64,000 nucleotides of DNA from an uncultured Oscillospiraceae bacterium (lineage in GTDB: Bacteria > Bacillota > Clostridia > Oscillospirales > Oscillospiraceae). The position numbers and the translations under genes are program-made. Positions 27,229 through 35,882 of this stretch are shown one piece after another. The stretch is from NCBI GenBank assembly GCA_944385275.1, contig CALWWP010000007.1, positions 38,746 to 102,745 on the forward strand. Reading direction: 5' to 3'. Each line of letters opens with the position of its first letter. Positions within the stretch are counted from its first letter, which is position 1. The notes below the pieces were generated by a model. It ran no database searches, had not been told where the DNA came from, and saw only the letters and a program-made list of their open reading frames with translations.

Positions 27229-27408
27229 ATGGCAAATCTTAAGATCAAGCTCGTCAAGAGCTTAAATGGCAGACTGGATAAGCATATTGCAACTGCCAAG
27301 TCTCTGGGGCTGAAAAAGATTGGCAACGAAACCATACAGCCCGATAACGCACAGACTAGAGGTAAGATAGCTCAGATCGGCTATCTGCTCAAGGTTACGG
27401 AAGAATAG
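27229..27408 (+). CDS. rpmD: 50S ribosomal protein L30
   Basis: A 59-residue gene that is easy to miss because of its size: ATG at 27229 after AGGAGGG, TAG at 27406-27408. The protein ([12 protein letters not shown]; a Gly-Leu-Lys-Lys-Ile turn; [12 protein letters not shown]) is a clear L30. It sits in the canonical place between rpsE and rplO. Confidence 0.96.
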   Translation: MANLKIKLVKSLNGRLDKHIATAKSLGLKKIGNETIQPDNAQTRGKIAQIGYLLKVTEE

Positions 27409-27419
27409 GAGGCGCAAGA

Positions 27420-27860
27420 ATGGAATTACATGAACTTGCCCCTGTAAAGGGCTCCGTAAAAGAGGCTAAACGTAAGGGAAGAGGCCCGGGTACCGGCAAC
27501 GGAAAGACGGGCGGCCGTGGTCACAAGGGTCAGAAGGCTCGCAGCGGCGGCGGTGTCCGCATCGGATTTGAAGGCGGACAGATGCCTTTGGCAAGACGTA
27601 TCCCTAAAAGAGGATTCAATAATATCTTCGCAAAGCCACTGGAGAGCTTAAATGTTTCGGCGTTGGAGAAGTTTGAAAACGGCGCTGTAGTTGGAGCTGA
27701 AGAGCTGATGGCGGCAGGGCTTCTGTCAAAATGCCGTTATGGAGTTAAAATCCTTGGAAATGGTGAACTTACAAAGAAACTGACGGTTCGTGCGTCTGCT
27801 TTTTCTGCCTCTGCTAAAGAGAAAATCGAAGCTGCAGGCGGAAAGGTAGAGGTGGTATAG
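27420..27860 (+). CDS. rplO: 50S ribosomal protein L15
   Basis: A 146-residue L15 ([38 protein letters not shown]). Its stop codon directly abuts the secY start. Confidence 0.98.
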   Translation: MELHELAPVKGSVKEAKRKGRGPGTGNGKTGGRGHKGQKARSGGGVRIGFEGGQMPLARRIPKRGFNNIFAKPLESLNVSALEKFENGAVVGAEELMAAGLLSKCRYGVKILGNGELTKKLTVRASAFSASAKEKIEAAGGKVEVV

Positions 27861-29144
27861 GTGTTTCAGGTCTTTCGTAATGCATGGAAGATAGATGAGC
27901 TGCGCAAAAAAATTCTTTTTACGCTGTTTATCGTTTTGCTGTATAGATTGGGCAACTCAGTACCAGTTCCGTATATTAATGTTGATATGCTGAGCAGTTA
28001 TTTTGACTCTCTGGGCAACACCGTTTTGGGACTGTATAACGCGATGTCGGGCGGCGCATTTTCGAGCGCTACGATTTTTGCCTTGTCCATCCAGCCGTAT
28101 ATCAACGCTTCCATCATCATGAATCTTCTGTGCATTGCTATTCCGGCATTGGAGAGAATGCAAAAAGAAGGCGGAGAGGAAGGCAGAAAGAAGATAGCCA
28201 GTATAACCAGATATGCAACTGTTGGTATCGGCTTACTTCAGGGCTTGGCTTTCTATCTCCTGATTAAAAACAACAACATGCTTATCGAAAGCGGAATTTG
28301 GCAGGGCATCGTCATCATAATGACATTTGCCGCTGGCTCGGCGCTTTTGATGTGGATGGGCGAGCAGATAACGGAATTTGGAATTGGAAACGGAATATCC
28401 ATTATTTTGTTTGCAAGTATAATTTCAAGACTGCCGTCTGCAACGATAATGATGGTTCAAAACCTCATGAACGGTTCGCTGAAGTGGTATGCTCTCATTG
28501 GAATTATTTTGGGAGTAATTGCGATTATCGTGCTGATCGTGTTTGTTACAAATGCAGAGCGCAGGATACCTATTCAGTATTCAAAGAGAGTTGTTGGAAG
28601 AAAGATGTATGGCGGACAGAGCACGCATCTGCCTTTGAAAGTAAATATGGCGGGCGTTATACCGATTATATTTGCGCAGTCTATAGCTTCTCTGCCTGCT
28701 ACTATCGCGGCATTTTTGCCAGCTCCTGCTGAAGGAAGCTTTTGGGCAAAGTTCCTTGAAGCAATCGACACCACGTCTGTGGTATATATGATCGCATACT
28801 TCCTGCTCATCATTGCGTTCAGCTACTTCTACACCACATTGCAGTTTAATCCAGTAGAAGTTGCAAATAACCTGAGAAAGAACGGCGGATTTATCCCGGG
28901 ATTCCGTGCAGGACGTCCGACAGTAGATTTCATTAGGAAAGTTTTGAATAAAGTCACTTTGTTTGGCGCTATTTACCTGAGCATCATCGCATTGCTACCG
29001 TTGATATTCAGCAGCGTTAGCGATGTGGCGGGCATTGCCCTCGGCGGTACGTCGATCATAATTGTAGTAGGCGTTGCGCTTGAAATTGTTAAGAGCCTAG
29101 AATCTCAGATGCTTTTGCGTCACTATAAAGGATTCCTTGAATAA
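27861..29144 (+). CDS. secY: Protein translocase subunit SecY
   Basis: A 427-residue, ten-helix membrane protein forming the Sec export pore. FSGGAFSSATIFALSIQPYIN-like plug region, ITEFGIGNGIS and the cytoplasmic GGFIPGFRAGRPT loop are diagnostic. Start is GTG at 27861, right after the rplO stop, so translation is probably coupled. Partners secE and secG are also in this window at separate loci. Confidence 0.97.
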   Translation: MFQVFRNAWKIDELRKKILFTLFIVLLYRLGNSVPVPYINVDMLSSYFDSLGNTVLGLYNAMSGGAFSSATIFALSIQPYINASIIMNLLCIAIPALERMQKEGGEEGRKKIASITRYATVGIGLLQGLAFYLLIKNNNMLIESGIWQGIVIIMTFAAGSALLMWMGEQITEFGIGNGISIILFASIISRLPSATIMMVQNLMNGSLKWYALIGIILGVIAIIVLIVFVTNAERRIPIQYSKRVVGRKMYGGQSTHLPLKVNMAGVIPIIFAQSIASLPATIAAFLPAPAEGSFWAKFLEAIDTTSVVYMIAYFLLIIAFSYFYTTLQFNPVEVANNLRKNGGFIPGFRAGRPTVDFIRKVLNKVTLFGAIYLSIIALLPLIFSSVSDVAGIALGGTSIIIVVGVALEIVKSLESQMLLRHYKGFLE

Positions 29145-29163
29145 GAAGTAGAGGATGGTTTTA

Positions 29164-29793
29164 ATGAAACTGATTTTGTTAGGCGCCCCAGGCGCAGGAA
29201 AAGGCACACAGGCCGAGATTTTAAGTAAAAAGTGGGGAATTCCTACAATTTCAACAGGAAATATTCTCAGAGCTGCAATGAAAAACGGAACTCCCGTTGG
29301 ATTGAAAGCCAAAGAATATGTTGAAAGCGGAAAGCTGGTTCCTGACGATGTGATTATAGGAATAGTTAAAGAGCGTCTTGCAGAGCCGGATTGCGCAAAC
29401 GGATATATTTTGGATGGAATGCCAAGGACTATCCCGCAGGCTGAAGCTCTGGAGCAGAATGGCATTGATATCGATGCTGCGGTTTCGATTGAGATTGAAG
29501 ACGAGGTCATTGAAAAGAGAATGACCGGTCGCCGTACTTGTTTGAACTGCGGAGCGACTTATCACGTAGAGTCCAAGCCTCCGAAAGTCGAAGGCGTTTG
29601 CGACCTCTGCGGAGAGAAACTGACCATTCGTAAAGACGACAGTGCAGAGACGGTCAGGGATCGTTTGGCAGTTTACCACAAGGAAACTGAGCCACTTAAA
29701 GATTTTTATCAGGCAAGAGGCAAGCTCATTTTGGTTGACAACCAGCCGACAGTTGAGCTTACTACCGAGAAACTGCTTGAAGCTTTGAAGTGA
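29164..29793 (+). CDS. adk: Adenylate kinase (zinc-lid form)
   Basis: A 209-residue kinase interconverting ATP, ADP and AMP. The P-loop GAPGAGKG is at residues 7-14; DGMPRT (about 84-89) binds AMP. The lid carries four cysteines (126, 129, 146, 149), the zinc form usual in Gram-positives. ATG at 29155 directly abuts GAGG, so 29164 is used. Confidence 0.97.
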   Translation: MKLILLGAPGAGKGTQAEILSKKWGIPTISTGNILRAAMKNGTPVGLKAKEYVESGKLVPDDVIIGIVKERLAEPDCANGYILDGMPRTIPQAEALEQNGIDIDAAVSIEIEDEVIEKRMTGRRTCLNCGATYHVESKPPKVEGVCDLCGEKLTIRKDDSAETVRDRLAVYHKETEPLKDFYQARGKLILVDNQPTVELTTEKLLEALK

Positions 29794-29799
29794 GTTTAC

Positions 29800-30558
29800 A
29801 TGATATATGTAAAATCAGAGCATGAGATCGAACTGATGCGCCGGGCTGGAAAAATTACCGCGGCTGCCCGTGCTTTGGCAGGGGAAATGGTTAGGCCCGG
29901 CGTATCTACGAGGGAGATCGACAGAGCAGTTCACGACTATATTGTTAGTCAAGGCGCGGTGCCATCTTTCTTGAATTACGACGGTTATCCGGGGAGCGCA
30001 TGTATTTCGGTGAACGATGAAGTGATACACGGAATACCGGGAAAACGTAAGATACGAGAAGGCGATATCGTCAGTGTGGACGTTGGAGCATATATCGGCG
30101 GATTCCACAGTGACTGCGCAGGCACTTATGCTGCAGGTGAGATCAGTGATGAAGCTAAACAGCTCATCCAAGTGACAAAGCAAAGCTTTTTTGAAGGGAT
30201 CAAATTCGCCAAAAAAGGCTATCGAGTGTCTGACATCTCACATGCGATCCAAGTATATGCAGAGTCATTTGGTTTTTCTATGGTTCGGGAATTTGTGGGT
30301 CACGGCGTTGGAGCCAAGCTTCACGAAGAGCCTGAGGTTCCCAATTACGGGAAACCCGGACACGGCCCAAGGCTGATTCCAGGCATGACTTTGGCAATTG
30401 AACCCATGGTAAATATGGGGACTGCAAAAATTCGAGTATTAAGCGATGGGTGGACAGTCAAGACCCTAGACGGGAAGATGTCAGCCCACTACGAGAACAC
30501 AGTATTGATTACTCATGGCGAACCTGAGATTTTAACGACTGTAAATGGAGAATGCTGA
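29800..30558 (+). CDS. map: Methionine aminopeptidase type I
   Basis: A 252-residue enzyme that removes initiator Met from nascent proteins. Metal ligands are visible in VDVGAYIGGFHSDCAGT (two Asp), GHGVGAKLHE (His), AIEPM (Glu) and the C-terminal HYENTVLIT (Glu). It follows adk by 6 bases, the standard Gram-positive order. Confidence 0.97.
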   Translation: MIYVKSEHEIELMRRAGKITAAARALAGEMVRPGVSTREIDRAVHDYIVSQGAVPSFLNYDGYPGSACISVNDEVIHGIPGKRKIREGDIVSVDVGAYIGGFHSDCAGTYAAGEISDEAKQLIQVTKQSFFEGIKFAKKGYRVSDISHAIQVYAESFGFSMVREFVGHGVGAKLHEEPEVPNYGKPGHGPRLIPGMTLAIEPMVNMGTAKIRVLSDGWTVKTLDGKMSAHYENTVLITHGEPEILTTVNGEC

Positions 30559-30560
30559 AT

Positions 30561-30836
30561 ATGGACATTCTAAAAGCCAGTTTAGTGAAAGCGACGGCGG
30601 GCCATGACAAAGGTGAAGTTTTTTTCGTGCTCGGGGTGACTGAAAACAGGGTCATCCTTGCGGACGGCAAAAAACGCCGAATAGCGAATCCGAAGCAGAA
30701 GAATCTGCGGCATGTGCAGCAGGTTTCCGTAGGCGACGAGCAGCTTCGGCATAAAACGAACTTATCAGACAGTGAAATCAGGAAGACGCTTGCGGAATAT
30801 AGAGCAGGCTCCAGCAAAGACCGGGGAGGTTGTTGA
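30561..30836 (+). CDS. KOW-domain RNA-binding protein (L14e-like)
   Basis: A 91-residue protein with an N-terminal KOW-like strand set ([18 protein letters not shown]) and a basic middle ([13 protein letters not shown]). Small proteins of this kind are common between map and infA in Firmicutes; a ribosome-linked role is likely but not proven. ATG 30561 has GGAG 10 bases upstream; ATG 30552 has only one base and overlaps map. Confidence 0.85.
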   Translation: MDILKASLVKATAGHDKGEVFFVLGVTENRVILADGKKRRIANPKQKNLRHVQQVSVGDEQLRHKTNLSDSEIRKTLAEYRAGSSKDRGGC

Positions 30837-30837
30837 A

Positions 30838-31056
30838 TTGGCAAAGGACGATGTAATAGAGCTGGAAGGAAGAGTAGTTGAGTCATTGCCTAATACTATG
30901 TTTAAAGTTGACATTGGAAACGGGCATGAAATATTGGCTCACATTTCCGGAAAACTCCGTATGAATTTCATTCGGATTCTGCCGGGAGACAAGGTGACGG
31001 TACAAATGTCGCCGTATGACCTGACGCGCGGCAGAATTACATGGAGAAGTAAATAA
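30838..31056 (+). CDS. infA: Translation initiation factor IF-1
   Basis: A 72-residue OB-fold protein ([38 protein letters not shown]). It binds the 30S A site. TTG at 30838 with GGAGG 9 bases upstream is the start; a longer frame from 30772 lies inside the KOW gene. Confidence 0.96.
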   Translation: MAKDDVIELEGRVVESLPNTMFKVDIGNGHEILAHISGKLRMNFIRILPGDKVTVQMSPYDLTRGRITWRSK

Positions 31057-31089
31057 ACCAACAATTCATACTTTTAAGGAGGGTTTGAG

Positions 31090-31203
31090 TTGAAAGTAAG
31101 ACCTTCAGTTAAGCCTATGTGTGAGAAATGCAAGATCATCAAGCGCAAGGGAAAAGTAATGGTGATTTGCGAGAATCCGAAGCACAAGCAAAGACAAGGA
31201 TAG
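31090..31203 (+). CDS. rpmJ: 50S ribosomal protein L36 (zinc form)
   Basis: A 37-residue protein, too short to be listed by most length cut-offs. TTG start at 31090 after [28 protein letters not shown] and the end [10 protein letters not shown] are diagnostic; Cys11, Cys14, Cys27 and His32 form the zinc site. Confidence 0.97.
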   Translation: MKVRPSVKPMCEKCKIIKRKGKVMVICENPKHKQRQG

Positions 31204-31359
31204 CTTCTTTCGTGAAGGAAGGCAAGCAGCTGGGCTGAGGCGGCTCAGAACCTTGTTGTCTCACGATCAGGGGATCGTTGAAAGCTTTAAACTACGCATT
31301 TAAAGAAAATGTGAAAGCACTATTTTGAAGTTTCTTTACGAAAGGATTGATTGACAAAT
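31204..31359 (+). promoter_or_regulatory. 156-base gap ahead of rpsM with possible stem-loops
   Basis: No gene fits here, although the rest of the operon is tightly packed. Short inverted repeats are visible around 31203-31223 and 31233-31252, and at 31262-31279. In E. coli the S4 protein represses the alpha operon from a site just ahead of rpsM. I cannot fold this stretch reliably by eye. Confidence 0.35.
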
Positions 31360-31728
31360 ATGGCAAGAATCGCCGGCGTTGATTTGCCCCGTGAGAAAAG
31401 AGTCGAAATTGGACTTACCTATGTTTACGGAATAGGAAGAAAAAGGGCAAACGACATACTCAAAGAGACTGGTATTAATCCGGATACAAGAGTAAAGGAT
31501 TTGACAGAGCAGGAAGAGGCTCTGCTCCGTGAATGCATAGACAGAAACTATATTGTTGAAGGCGACCTGAGAAGAACAGTTGCTTTAGACATCAAGAGAC
31601 TGACAGAGATCGGATGCTACAGAGGAACCAGACATAGAAGAGGTCTCCCGGTCAGAGGTCAGCGCAGCAAGACAAACGCACGTACACGCAAGGGTCCGAA
31701 GAAGACAATTGCCAACAAGAAGAAGTAA
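31360..31728 (+). CDS. rpsM: 30S ribosomal protein S13
   Basis: A 122-residue S13 ([20 protein letters not shown]; the basic tail [18 protein letters not shown] touches P-site tRNA). Start ATG at 31360 matches the family N-terminus; TTG at 31351 is possible. Confidence 0.97.
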   Translation: MARIAGVDLPREKRVEIGLTYVYGIGRKRANDILKETGINPDTRVKDLTEQEEALLRECIDRNYIVEGDLRRTVALDIKRLTEIGCYRGTRHRRGLPVRGQRSKTNARTRKGPKKTIANKKK

Positions 31729-31742
31729 GGAGGGGTATGTAA

Positions 31743-32147
31743 ATGGCAAGTCCTAAAAATGCAAAGCAGCGCGTTAGAACTAAGCGCCGTGAGCGTAAAA
31801 ATATTGAAAAGGGCGCGGTGCATATCCGTTCCTCATTTAACAACACTATGGTAACTATTACCGACCTGAATGGCAACGCTATTTCTTGGGCTTCCGCAGG
31901 TGGAATGGGTTTCCGCGGAAGCAGAAAGTCAACTCCGTTTGCTGCCCAGACTGCGGCTGAAGCGGCGGCAAAGGCTGCCATGGAGCATGGACTCAAGACA
32001 GTTGAAGTATATGTAAAGGGACCGGGTTCCGGACGTGAAGCCGCAATCAGAGCTCTTCAGTCTGCCGGACTTGAAGTTATGATGATCAAAGACGTAACAC
32101 CGATCCCGCACAATGGCTGCCGCCCGCCCAAAAGGCGCCGCGTCTAA
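31743..32147 (+). CDS. rpsK: 30S ribosomal protein S11
   Basis: A 134-residue S11 ([35 protein letters not shown]-terminus). Platform protein of the 30S. Confidence 0.98.
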   Translation: MASPKNAKQRVRTKRRERKNIEKGAVHIRSSFNNTMVTITDLNGNAISWASAGGMGFRGSRKSTPFAAQTAAEAAAKAAMEHGLKTVEVYVKGPGSGREAAIRALQSAGLEVMMIKDVTPIPHNGCRPPKRRRV

Positions 32148-32165
32148 TACAGGAGGTAATAGAAT

Positions 32166-32792
32166 ATGGCGAGATACACCGATGCTGTTTGCCGCCTTTG
32201 CCGCAGAGAAGGCCAAAAGATGTTCTTGAAAGGCGACAGATGCTATACAGATAAATGTGCTTTGGAACGCCGTGCATATGCTCCGGGACAACATGGTCAG
32301 GGACGCAGTAAGGCTTCCGAATACGGTCAGCAGCTTAGAGAGAAGCAGAAAGCAAAACGCTACTATGGTCTGCTTGAAAGCCAATTTAGAGGCTATTTTG
32401 AAATGGCTTCCAAGAGAAAAGGTCAGACTGGTGAAAACCTGCTGTCCATTCTCGAGAGCCGTCTGGACAATACGGTTTACAGACTTGGCTTTGCAATGTC
32501 GAGAGCCGAAGCCAGACAGCTTGTTAGACACGGTCATTTCCTTGTAAATGGCCGAAAGGTAGACATTCCGTCTTTCCTTGTAAAGCCGGGTCAGGTCATT
32601 ACTATTAAAGATTCCAGCCGCAGCCTCGATAAGATCAAGAGCGTTATTGAAGCGAATGCGTCTAGACCGGCGCCAAAATGGCTGGATTACGATAGAAACA
32701 CTCTTACGGCAAAGGTTGTCGCACATCCCACTAAGGAAGACATCGATCTGCCGATCGAGGAGCACCTTATCGTTGAGCTTTACTCCAAGTAA
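32166..32792 (+). CDS. rpsD: 30S ribosomal protein S4 (zinc form)
   Basis: A 208-residue S4. Cys9, Cys12, Cys26 and Cys31 form an N-terminal zinc knuckle, absent from many Bacillus-type S4. An S4 RNA-binding domain follows ([20 protein letters not shown]). S4 nucleates 30S assembly and often represses its own operon. Confidence 0.98.
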   Translation: MARYTDAVCRLCRREGQKMFLKGDRCYTDKCALERRAYAPGQHGQGRSKASEYGQQLREKQKAKRYYGLLESQFRGYFEMASKRKGQTGENLLSILESRLDNTVYRLGFAMSRAEARQLVRHGHFLVNGRKVDIPSFLVKPGQVITIKDSSRSLDKIKSVIEANASRPAPKWLDYDRNTLTAKVVAHPTKEDIDLPIEEHLIVELYSK

Positions 32793-32873
32793 TAGACAAA
32801 CCCTCGATATTGATAAGCTGATAACAGAAGTGCAGCGCTGGTTGCACATGCAACAAAAGGAGGGTATTTTTAT

Positions 32874-33824
32874 ATGGTAGAAATAGAAAAGCCGCGTATC
32901 GAATGTTTTGAAACGCCCGGAGACGAATCCTACGGCAAATATGTGGTGGAGCCATTGGAGCGCGGTTATGGTACTACATTGGGCAATTCCCTCAGAAGGA
33001 TCCTTTTGTCTTCACTGCCCGGGACTGCAGTCACCTCAATTCGAATTGCAGGCGTAGCGCATGAATTTTCCACTATTCCCGGCGTTAAAGAAGATGTGAC
33101 GGAGATTGTCCTTAATGTTAAGAGTATTATTGCTCGACTTCATTGCGAAGGAACCAAGACCGTCTACATTGAAGCTGCAGGCGAGTGTGAAGTATGTGCT
33201 GGCGACATTAAGTCCGACGGCGAAGTAGAGATTTTAAATCCCGAACTGCATATTGCTACCCTTGGTCCAAATGCACAGCTTAGCATGGAGCTTACTTTGA
33301 GTCACGGTAGAGGCTATGTAAGCGCAGAACGCAATAAAAATCAGCAGGGCATTATTGGCGTGATTCCGGTCGATTCCATTTATACGCCTGTGTTGAAGGT
33401 AAATTATACAGTAGAGAATACACGTGTAGGGAATATGACCGATTTTGACAAACTCACGGTAGAAGTCTGGACAGATAAGACGATTACTGCAAGAGATGCA
33501 GTATCGTTGGGAGCAAAGATACTTTGCGATCACTTTACGCTCTTTACTGACCTCAGCGAGTCGATAGGCAACAAGTCGACAGTTGTGGAAAAGGCAGAGA
33601 CGCAAAGGGACAAGGTGCTGGAAATGACGATCGAAGAGCTTGATTTGTCCGTCCGCAGCTTTAACTGCCTTAAGCGTGCCAATATTAATACCGTAGAAGA
33701 TTTGATTCAAAAAACGGAAGATGAAATGATAAAGGTAAGGAATCTGGGACGCAAGTCTCTGGAGGAAGTCATTCATAAACTTGCAATGATGGGTCTATCT
33801 CTTGCAAGCGATGACAACAACTAA
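32874..33824 (+). CDS. rpoA: RNA polymerase alpha subunit
   Basis: A 316-residue alpha subunit. The N-terminal domain ([20 protein letters not shown]) dimerises and holds beta/beta-prime; the C-terminal domain ([16 protein letters not shown]...) contacts UP elements and activators. The beta subunit genes are not in the window. AAGGAGGG precedes the ATG. Confidence 0.98.
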   Translation: MVEIEKPRIECFETPGDESYGKYVVEPLERGYGTTLGNSLRRILLSSLPGTAVTSIRIAGVAHEFSTIPGVKEDVTEIVLNVKSIIARLHCEGTKTVYIEAAGECEVCAGDIKSDGEVEILNPELHIATLGPNAQLSMELTLSHGRGYVSAERNKNQQGIIGVIPVDSIYTPVLKVNYTVENTRVGNMTDFDKLTVEVWTDKTITARDAVSLGAKILCDHFTLFTDLSESIGNKSTVVEKAETQRDKVLEMTIEELDLSVRSFNCLKRANINTVEDLIQKTEDEMIKVRNLGRKSLEEVIHKLAMMGLSLASDDNN

Positions 33825-33848
33825 ACTCTGTACGAGGAGGAGAACAGA

Positions 33849-34190
33849 ATGCCTGGAACGAGAAAGCTCGGAAGGACGACAGATCAGCGTATGGCCATGC
33901 TTAGACAGCAGGTCACGGCTCTTCTGGAAAGTGGCAGAATTGAAACAACTGTCACAAGAGCAAAAGAAGTACGTCCGCTTGCCGAGAAGATGATAACTCT
34001 TGGCAAGACCAACACTTTAGCATCCCGCCGTCAAGCACTTGCTTTCATTACGAAAGAAGATGTTGTGACTAAGGTATTTAAGGAAATTGCGCCAAGTTAT
34101 GCTGAACGCAGCGGCGGATATACTCGCATTACGAGAATTGGGCCTCGCCGCGGTGATGCAGCGGAAATGGCTGTTATTGAGCTGGTTTAA
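33849..34190 (+). CDS. rplQ: 50S ribosomal protein L17
   Basis: A 113-residue L17 ([37 protein letters not shown]). Last gene of the 16-kb operon; a terminator follows. GAGGAGG precedes the ATG. Confidence 0.98.
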   Translation: MPGTRKLGRTTDQRMAMLRQQVTALLESGRIETTVTRAKEVRPLAEKMITLGKTNTLASRRQALAFITKEDVVTKVFKEIAPSYAERSGGYTRITRIGPRRGDAAEMAVIELV

Positions 34191-34202
34191 CAGACATAGA
34201 GT

Positions 34203-34242
34203 AAAACAGTGCTTCTCTTGAAAAAAAGAAGCACTGTTTTTT
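34203..34242 (+). terminator. Intrinsic terminator of the S10-spc-alpha operon
   Basis: 14-base perfect stem (34203-34216 with 34227-34240) followed by a T-run. Confidence 0.9.
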
Positions 34243-34294
34243 GTTAAAAAAACAGATAATGCGGAAGTCATTTAAAAAACAGATGCTTTTCGTT

Positions 34295-34324
34295 TGTATA
34301 GTTTGTGTTATCAGAGATAAACTA
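34295..34324 (+). promoter_or_regulatory. Candidate sigma-G promoter of spoVAC
   Basis: TGTATA (34295-34300), 17-base spacer, TAAACTA (34318-34324). Five of six and five of seven matches to the sigma-G boxes TGMATA and CATACTA; Bacillus spoVA is sigma-G controlled. Confidence 0.4.
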
Positions 34325-34343
34325 TTCGAAGGAGGTTTCTGAA

Positions 34344-34784
34344 ATGAAAATGACCAAGCAGGAATACGATCGTTATATTAAAGAACGAGCACCTAAGTCT
34401 CCTATTGCCGCCAATCTGATCAAGGCATTTATAGGCGGAGGACTGATATGTGTAGTAGGACAGTTTCTTTTGAACACATACGGAGCAGCAGGACTTGATG
34501 AGACATCTGCTGCTGCAGCCACATCCATAACTTTGGTTTTTGTTGGCGCATTGTTGACGGGATTAGGCATATACGACAATCTAGGCAAGATGTTTGGCGC
34601 AGGGACCCTTGTCCCAATTACAGGATTTGCTAATTCAATCGTGTCTCCGGCCATGGAATTTAAAAGCGAAGGTTTTATTACGGGAATGGCTGCTAAAATG
34701 TTTGTTATTGCAGGCCCAGTACTGGTATACGGAACCGCAAGCAGCGTGCTTTACGGAGTAATTTTATTGCTTTTTAGCAGATAA
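34344..34784 (+). CDS. spoVAC: Stage V sporulation protein AC
   Basis: A 146-residue membrane protein with about four hydrophobic segments. KEFLGIGGLICVVGQ-like segment (AFIGGGLICVVGQFLL), AAATSITLVFVGALLTGLG and PITGFANSIVSPAMEFKSEGF match SpoVAC, part of the channel that moves Ca-dipicolinate across the inner forespore membrane. The usual spoVAD and spoVAE(B) partners do not follow; a stem-loop and an opposite-strand gene do. ATG 34344 follows AAGGAGG; the longer frame to 34305 is rejected. Confidence 0.9.
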   Translation: MKMTKQEYDRYIKERAPKSPIAANLIKAFIGGGLICVVGQFLLNTYGAAGLDETSAAAATSITLVFVGALLTGLGIYDNLGKMFGAGTLVPITGFANSIVSPAMEFKSEGFITGMAAKMFVIAGPVLVYGTASSVLYGVILLLFSR

Positions 34785-34830
34785 GAAGCTCGTCACTTTT
34801 ACGAAGTCAAGGCAATAGGCGAAAATACAG

Positions 34831-34873
34831 AACACAGCGGCGTGAAGAAGGTGTTTTCTCACGTCGCTGTGTT
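34831..34873. terminator. Stem-loop, probable bidirectional terminator
   Basis: 15-base stem (34831-34845 with 34859-34873) with one G-U pair and a 13-base loop, between convergent genes. The T-run on the plus side is short. Confidence 0.6.
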
Positions 34874-34877
34874 TGGT

Positions 34878-35285
34878 CTATTTATCAAGTAAAATATTTT
34901 CTATGCCGTTTTCCTCAAATTCCTCAATATACTCATCGATGCGCGTTGTAAGTTCGATGAAGTTTTCCGAATTGATGGGTTCAAAATTCATATCTCTGCG
35001 TGCAAGTTCTTCGGCAAGGATCTCGTAAAATACGGTGTCCTCATAGTCCATAATAGCTTCGTGTATACCGCCGCTGCGAAATGCACGGGAAGGCACGATG
35101 CTGCCATTTTCCATTTCAATAAGAGAAAACATTTTTGATTTTAAACAATGAGAAAAGATTTTAGATTCGAGATCATCATATTCCAAAATGCGGTCTGTTC
35201 CTCTAGTCGAATTCATTATCCAATTTCCGACATAGACTAGATCCAGCAGTTGCCGAAATTCGCTGTTCGTAAGTTCAATATTCAT
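34878..35285 (-). CDS. Hypothetical acidic protein
   Basis: A 135-residue acidic, soluble protein (ends YIEEFEENGIENILL) without a signal or membrane segment. MNIELTNSEFRQLLDLVYVG at the start and the DRILEYDDLE region look like small conserved hypothetical proteins seen in Firmicutes, but I cannot assign a family or function. AAGGAGGC precedes the ATG. It is alone between spoVAC and the ywiB-like gene. Confidence 0.7.
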   Translation of the reverse strand: MNIELTNSEFRQLLDLVYVGNWIMNSTRGTDRILEYDDLESKIFSHCLKSKMFSLIEMENGSIVPSRAFRSGGIHEAIMDYEDTVFYEILAEELARRDMNFEPINSENFIELTTRIDEYIEEFEENGIENILLDK

Positions 35286-35449
35286 ATAGAGCCTCCTTGC
35301 AGGGACTTGATGGCCGCCCGATCTTACAGAAATTTTGGCCCCAAATTATTATATATCATACCGCCAATAATTTCCACATAAAAATCACAAGGGACTTGTA
35401 TTATCGTATCCAATGCCTTATTATATATCCAGAAAACTTTTAAATAAGA

Positions 35450-35878
35450 ATGGAAAAACAGATGAAAGATGTAATTATCTCAATAGTAGGGATTCCTAAT
35501 GGCGACGAGGCCATAGAGTTTGTAACCGATGGCAAGTACTGCTACGGAAAGGACAAGACTGTCTTTTCGTATATGGAGAGCGAACTCACGGGGCTTGCCG
35601 GAACCAAAACCACATTTACGGTGGAGGAGGCGTTTACTACTCTTGTCCGGGAAGGAAAGCTCAACTCGCAAATGGTGTTTGAAGAGGGGAGGAAACACTT
35701 TTTCTTATATGATACTCCGTTTGGTTCAACGACTATGGGAGTAGATACCAAACGCATAATTAGAAAACTAGACGAACACGGCGGCTGCATGAAGATAGAA
35801 TATTTTTTGGATTTAGACAATGTGAATCTGGGCCGCAATGAATTTAGAATCAACATAAAAGAAGCTTACGGGAAGTGA
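35450..35878 (+). CDS. DUF1934 (YwiB-like) calycin-fold protein
   Basis: A 142-residue beta-rich protein. The pattern VTDGKYCYGKDKTVFSYMES, GRKHFFLYDTPFGSTTMG and LDLDNVNLGRNEFRINIKE is that of DUF1934, an eight-stranded barrel of unknown ligand. In many Firmicutes it precedes argS, as here (4-base gap). There is no clear Shine-Dalgarno for 35450; ATG at 35462 is an alternative and gives the usual MK-start of the family. Confidence 0.82.
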   Translation: MEKQMKDVIISIVGIPNGDEAIEFVTDGKYCYGKDKTVFSYMESELTGLAGTKTTFTVEEAFTTLVREGKLNSQMVFEEGRKHFFLYDTPFGSTTMGVDTKRIIRKLDEHGGCMKIEYFLDLDNVNLGRNEFRINIKEAYGK

Positions 35879-35882
35879 TAAG

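Noticed and set aside
31929-32849. 306-residue minus-strand open frame
   Set aside because: Antisense to rpsK and rpsD.
35301-35398. Direct repeat AGGGACTTG (35301 and 35390)
   Set aside because: Only 9 bases, no clear link to a gene or element.
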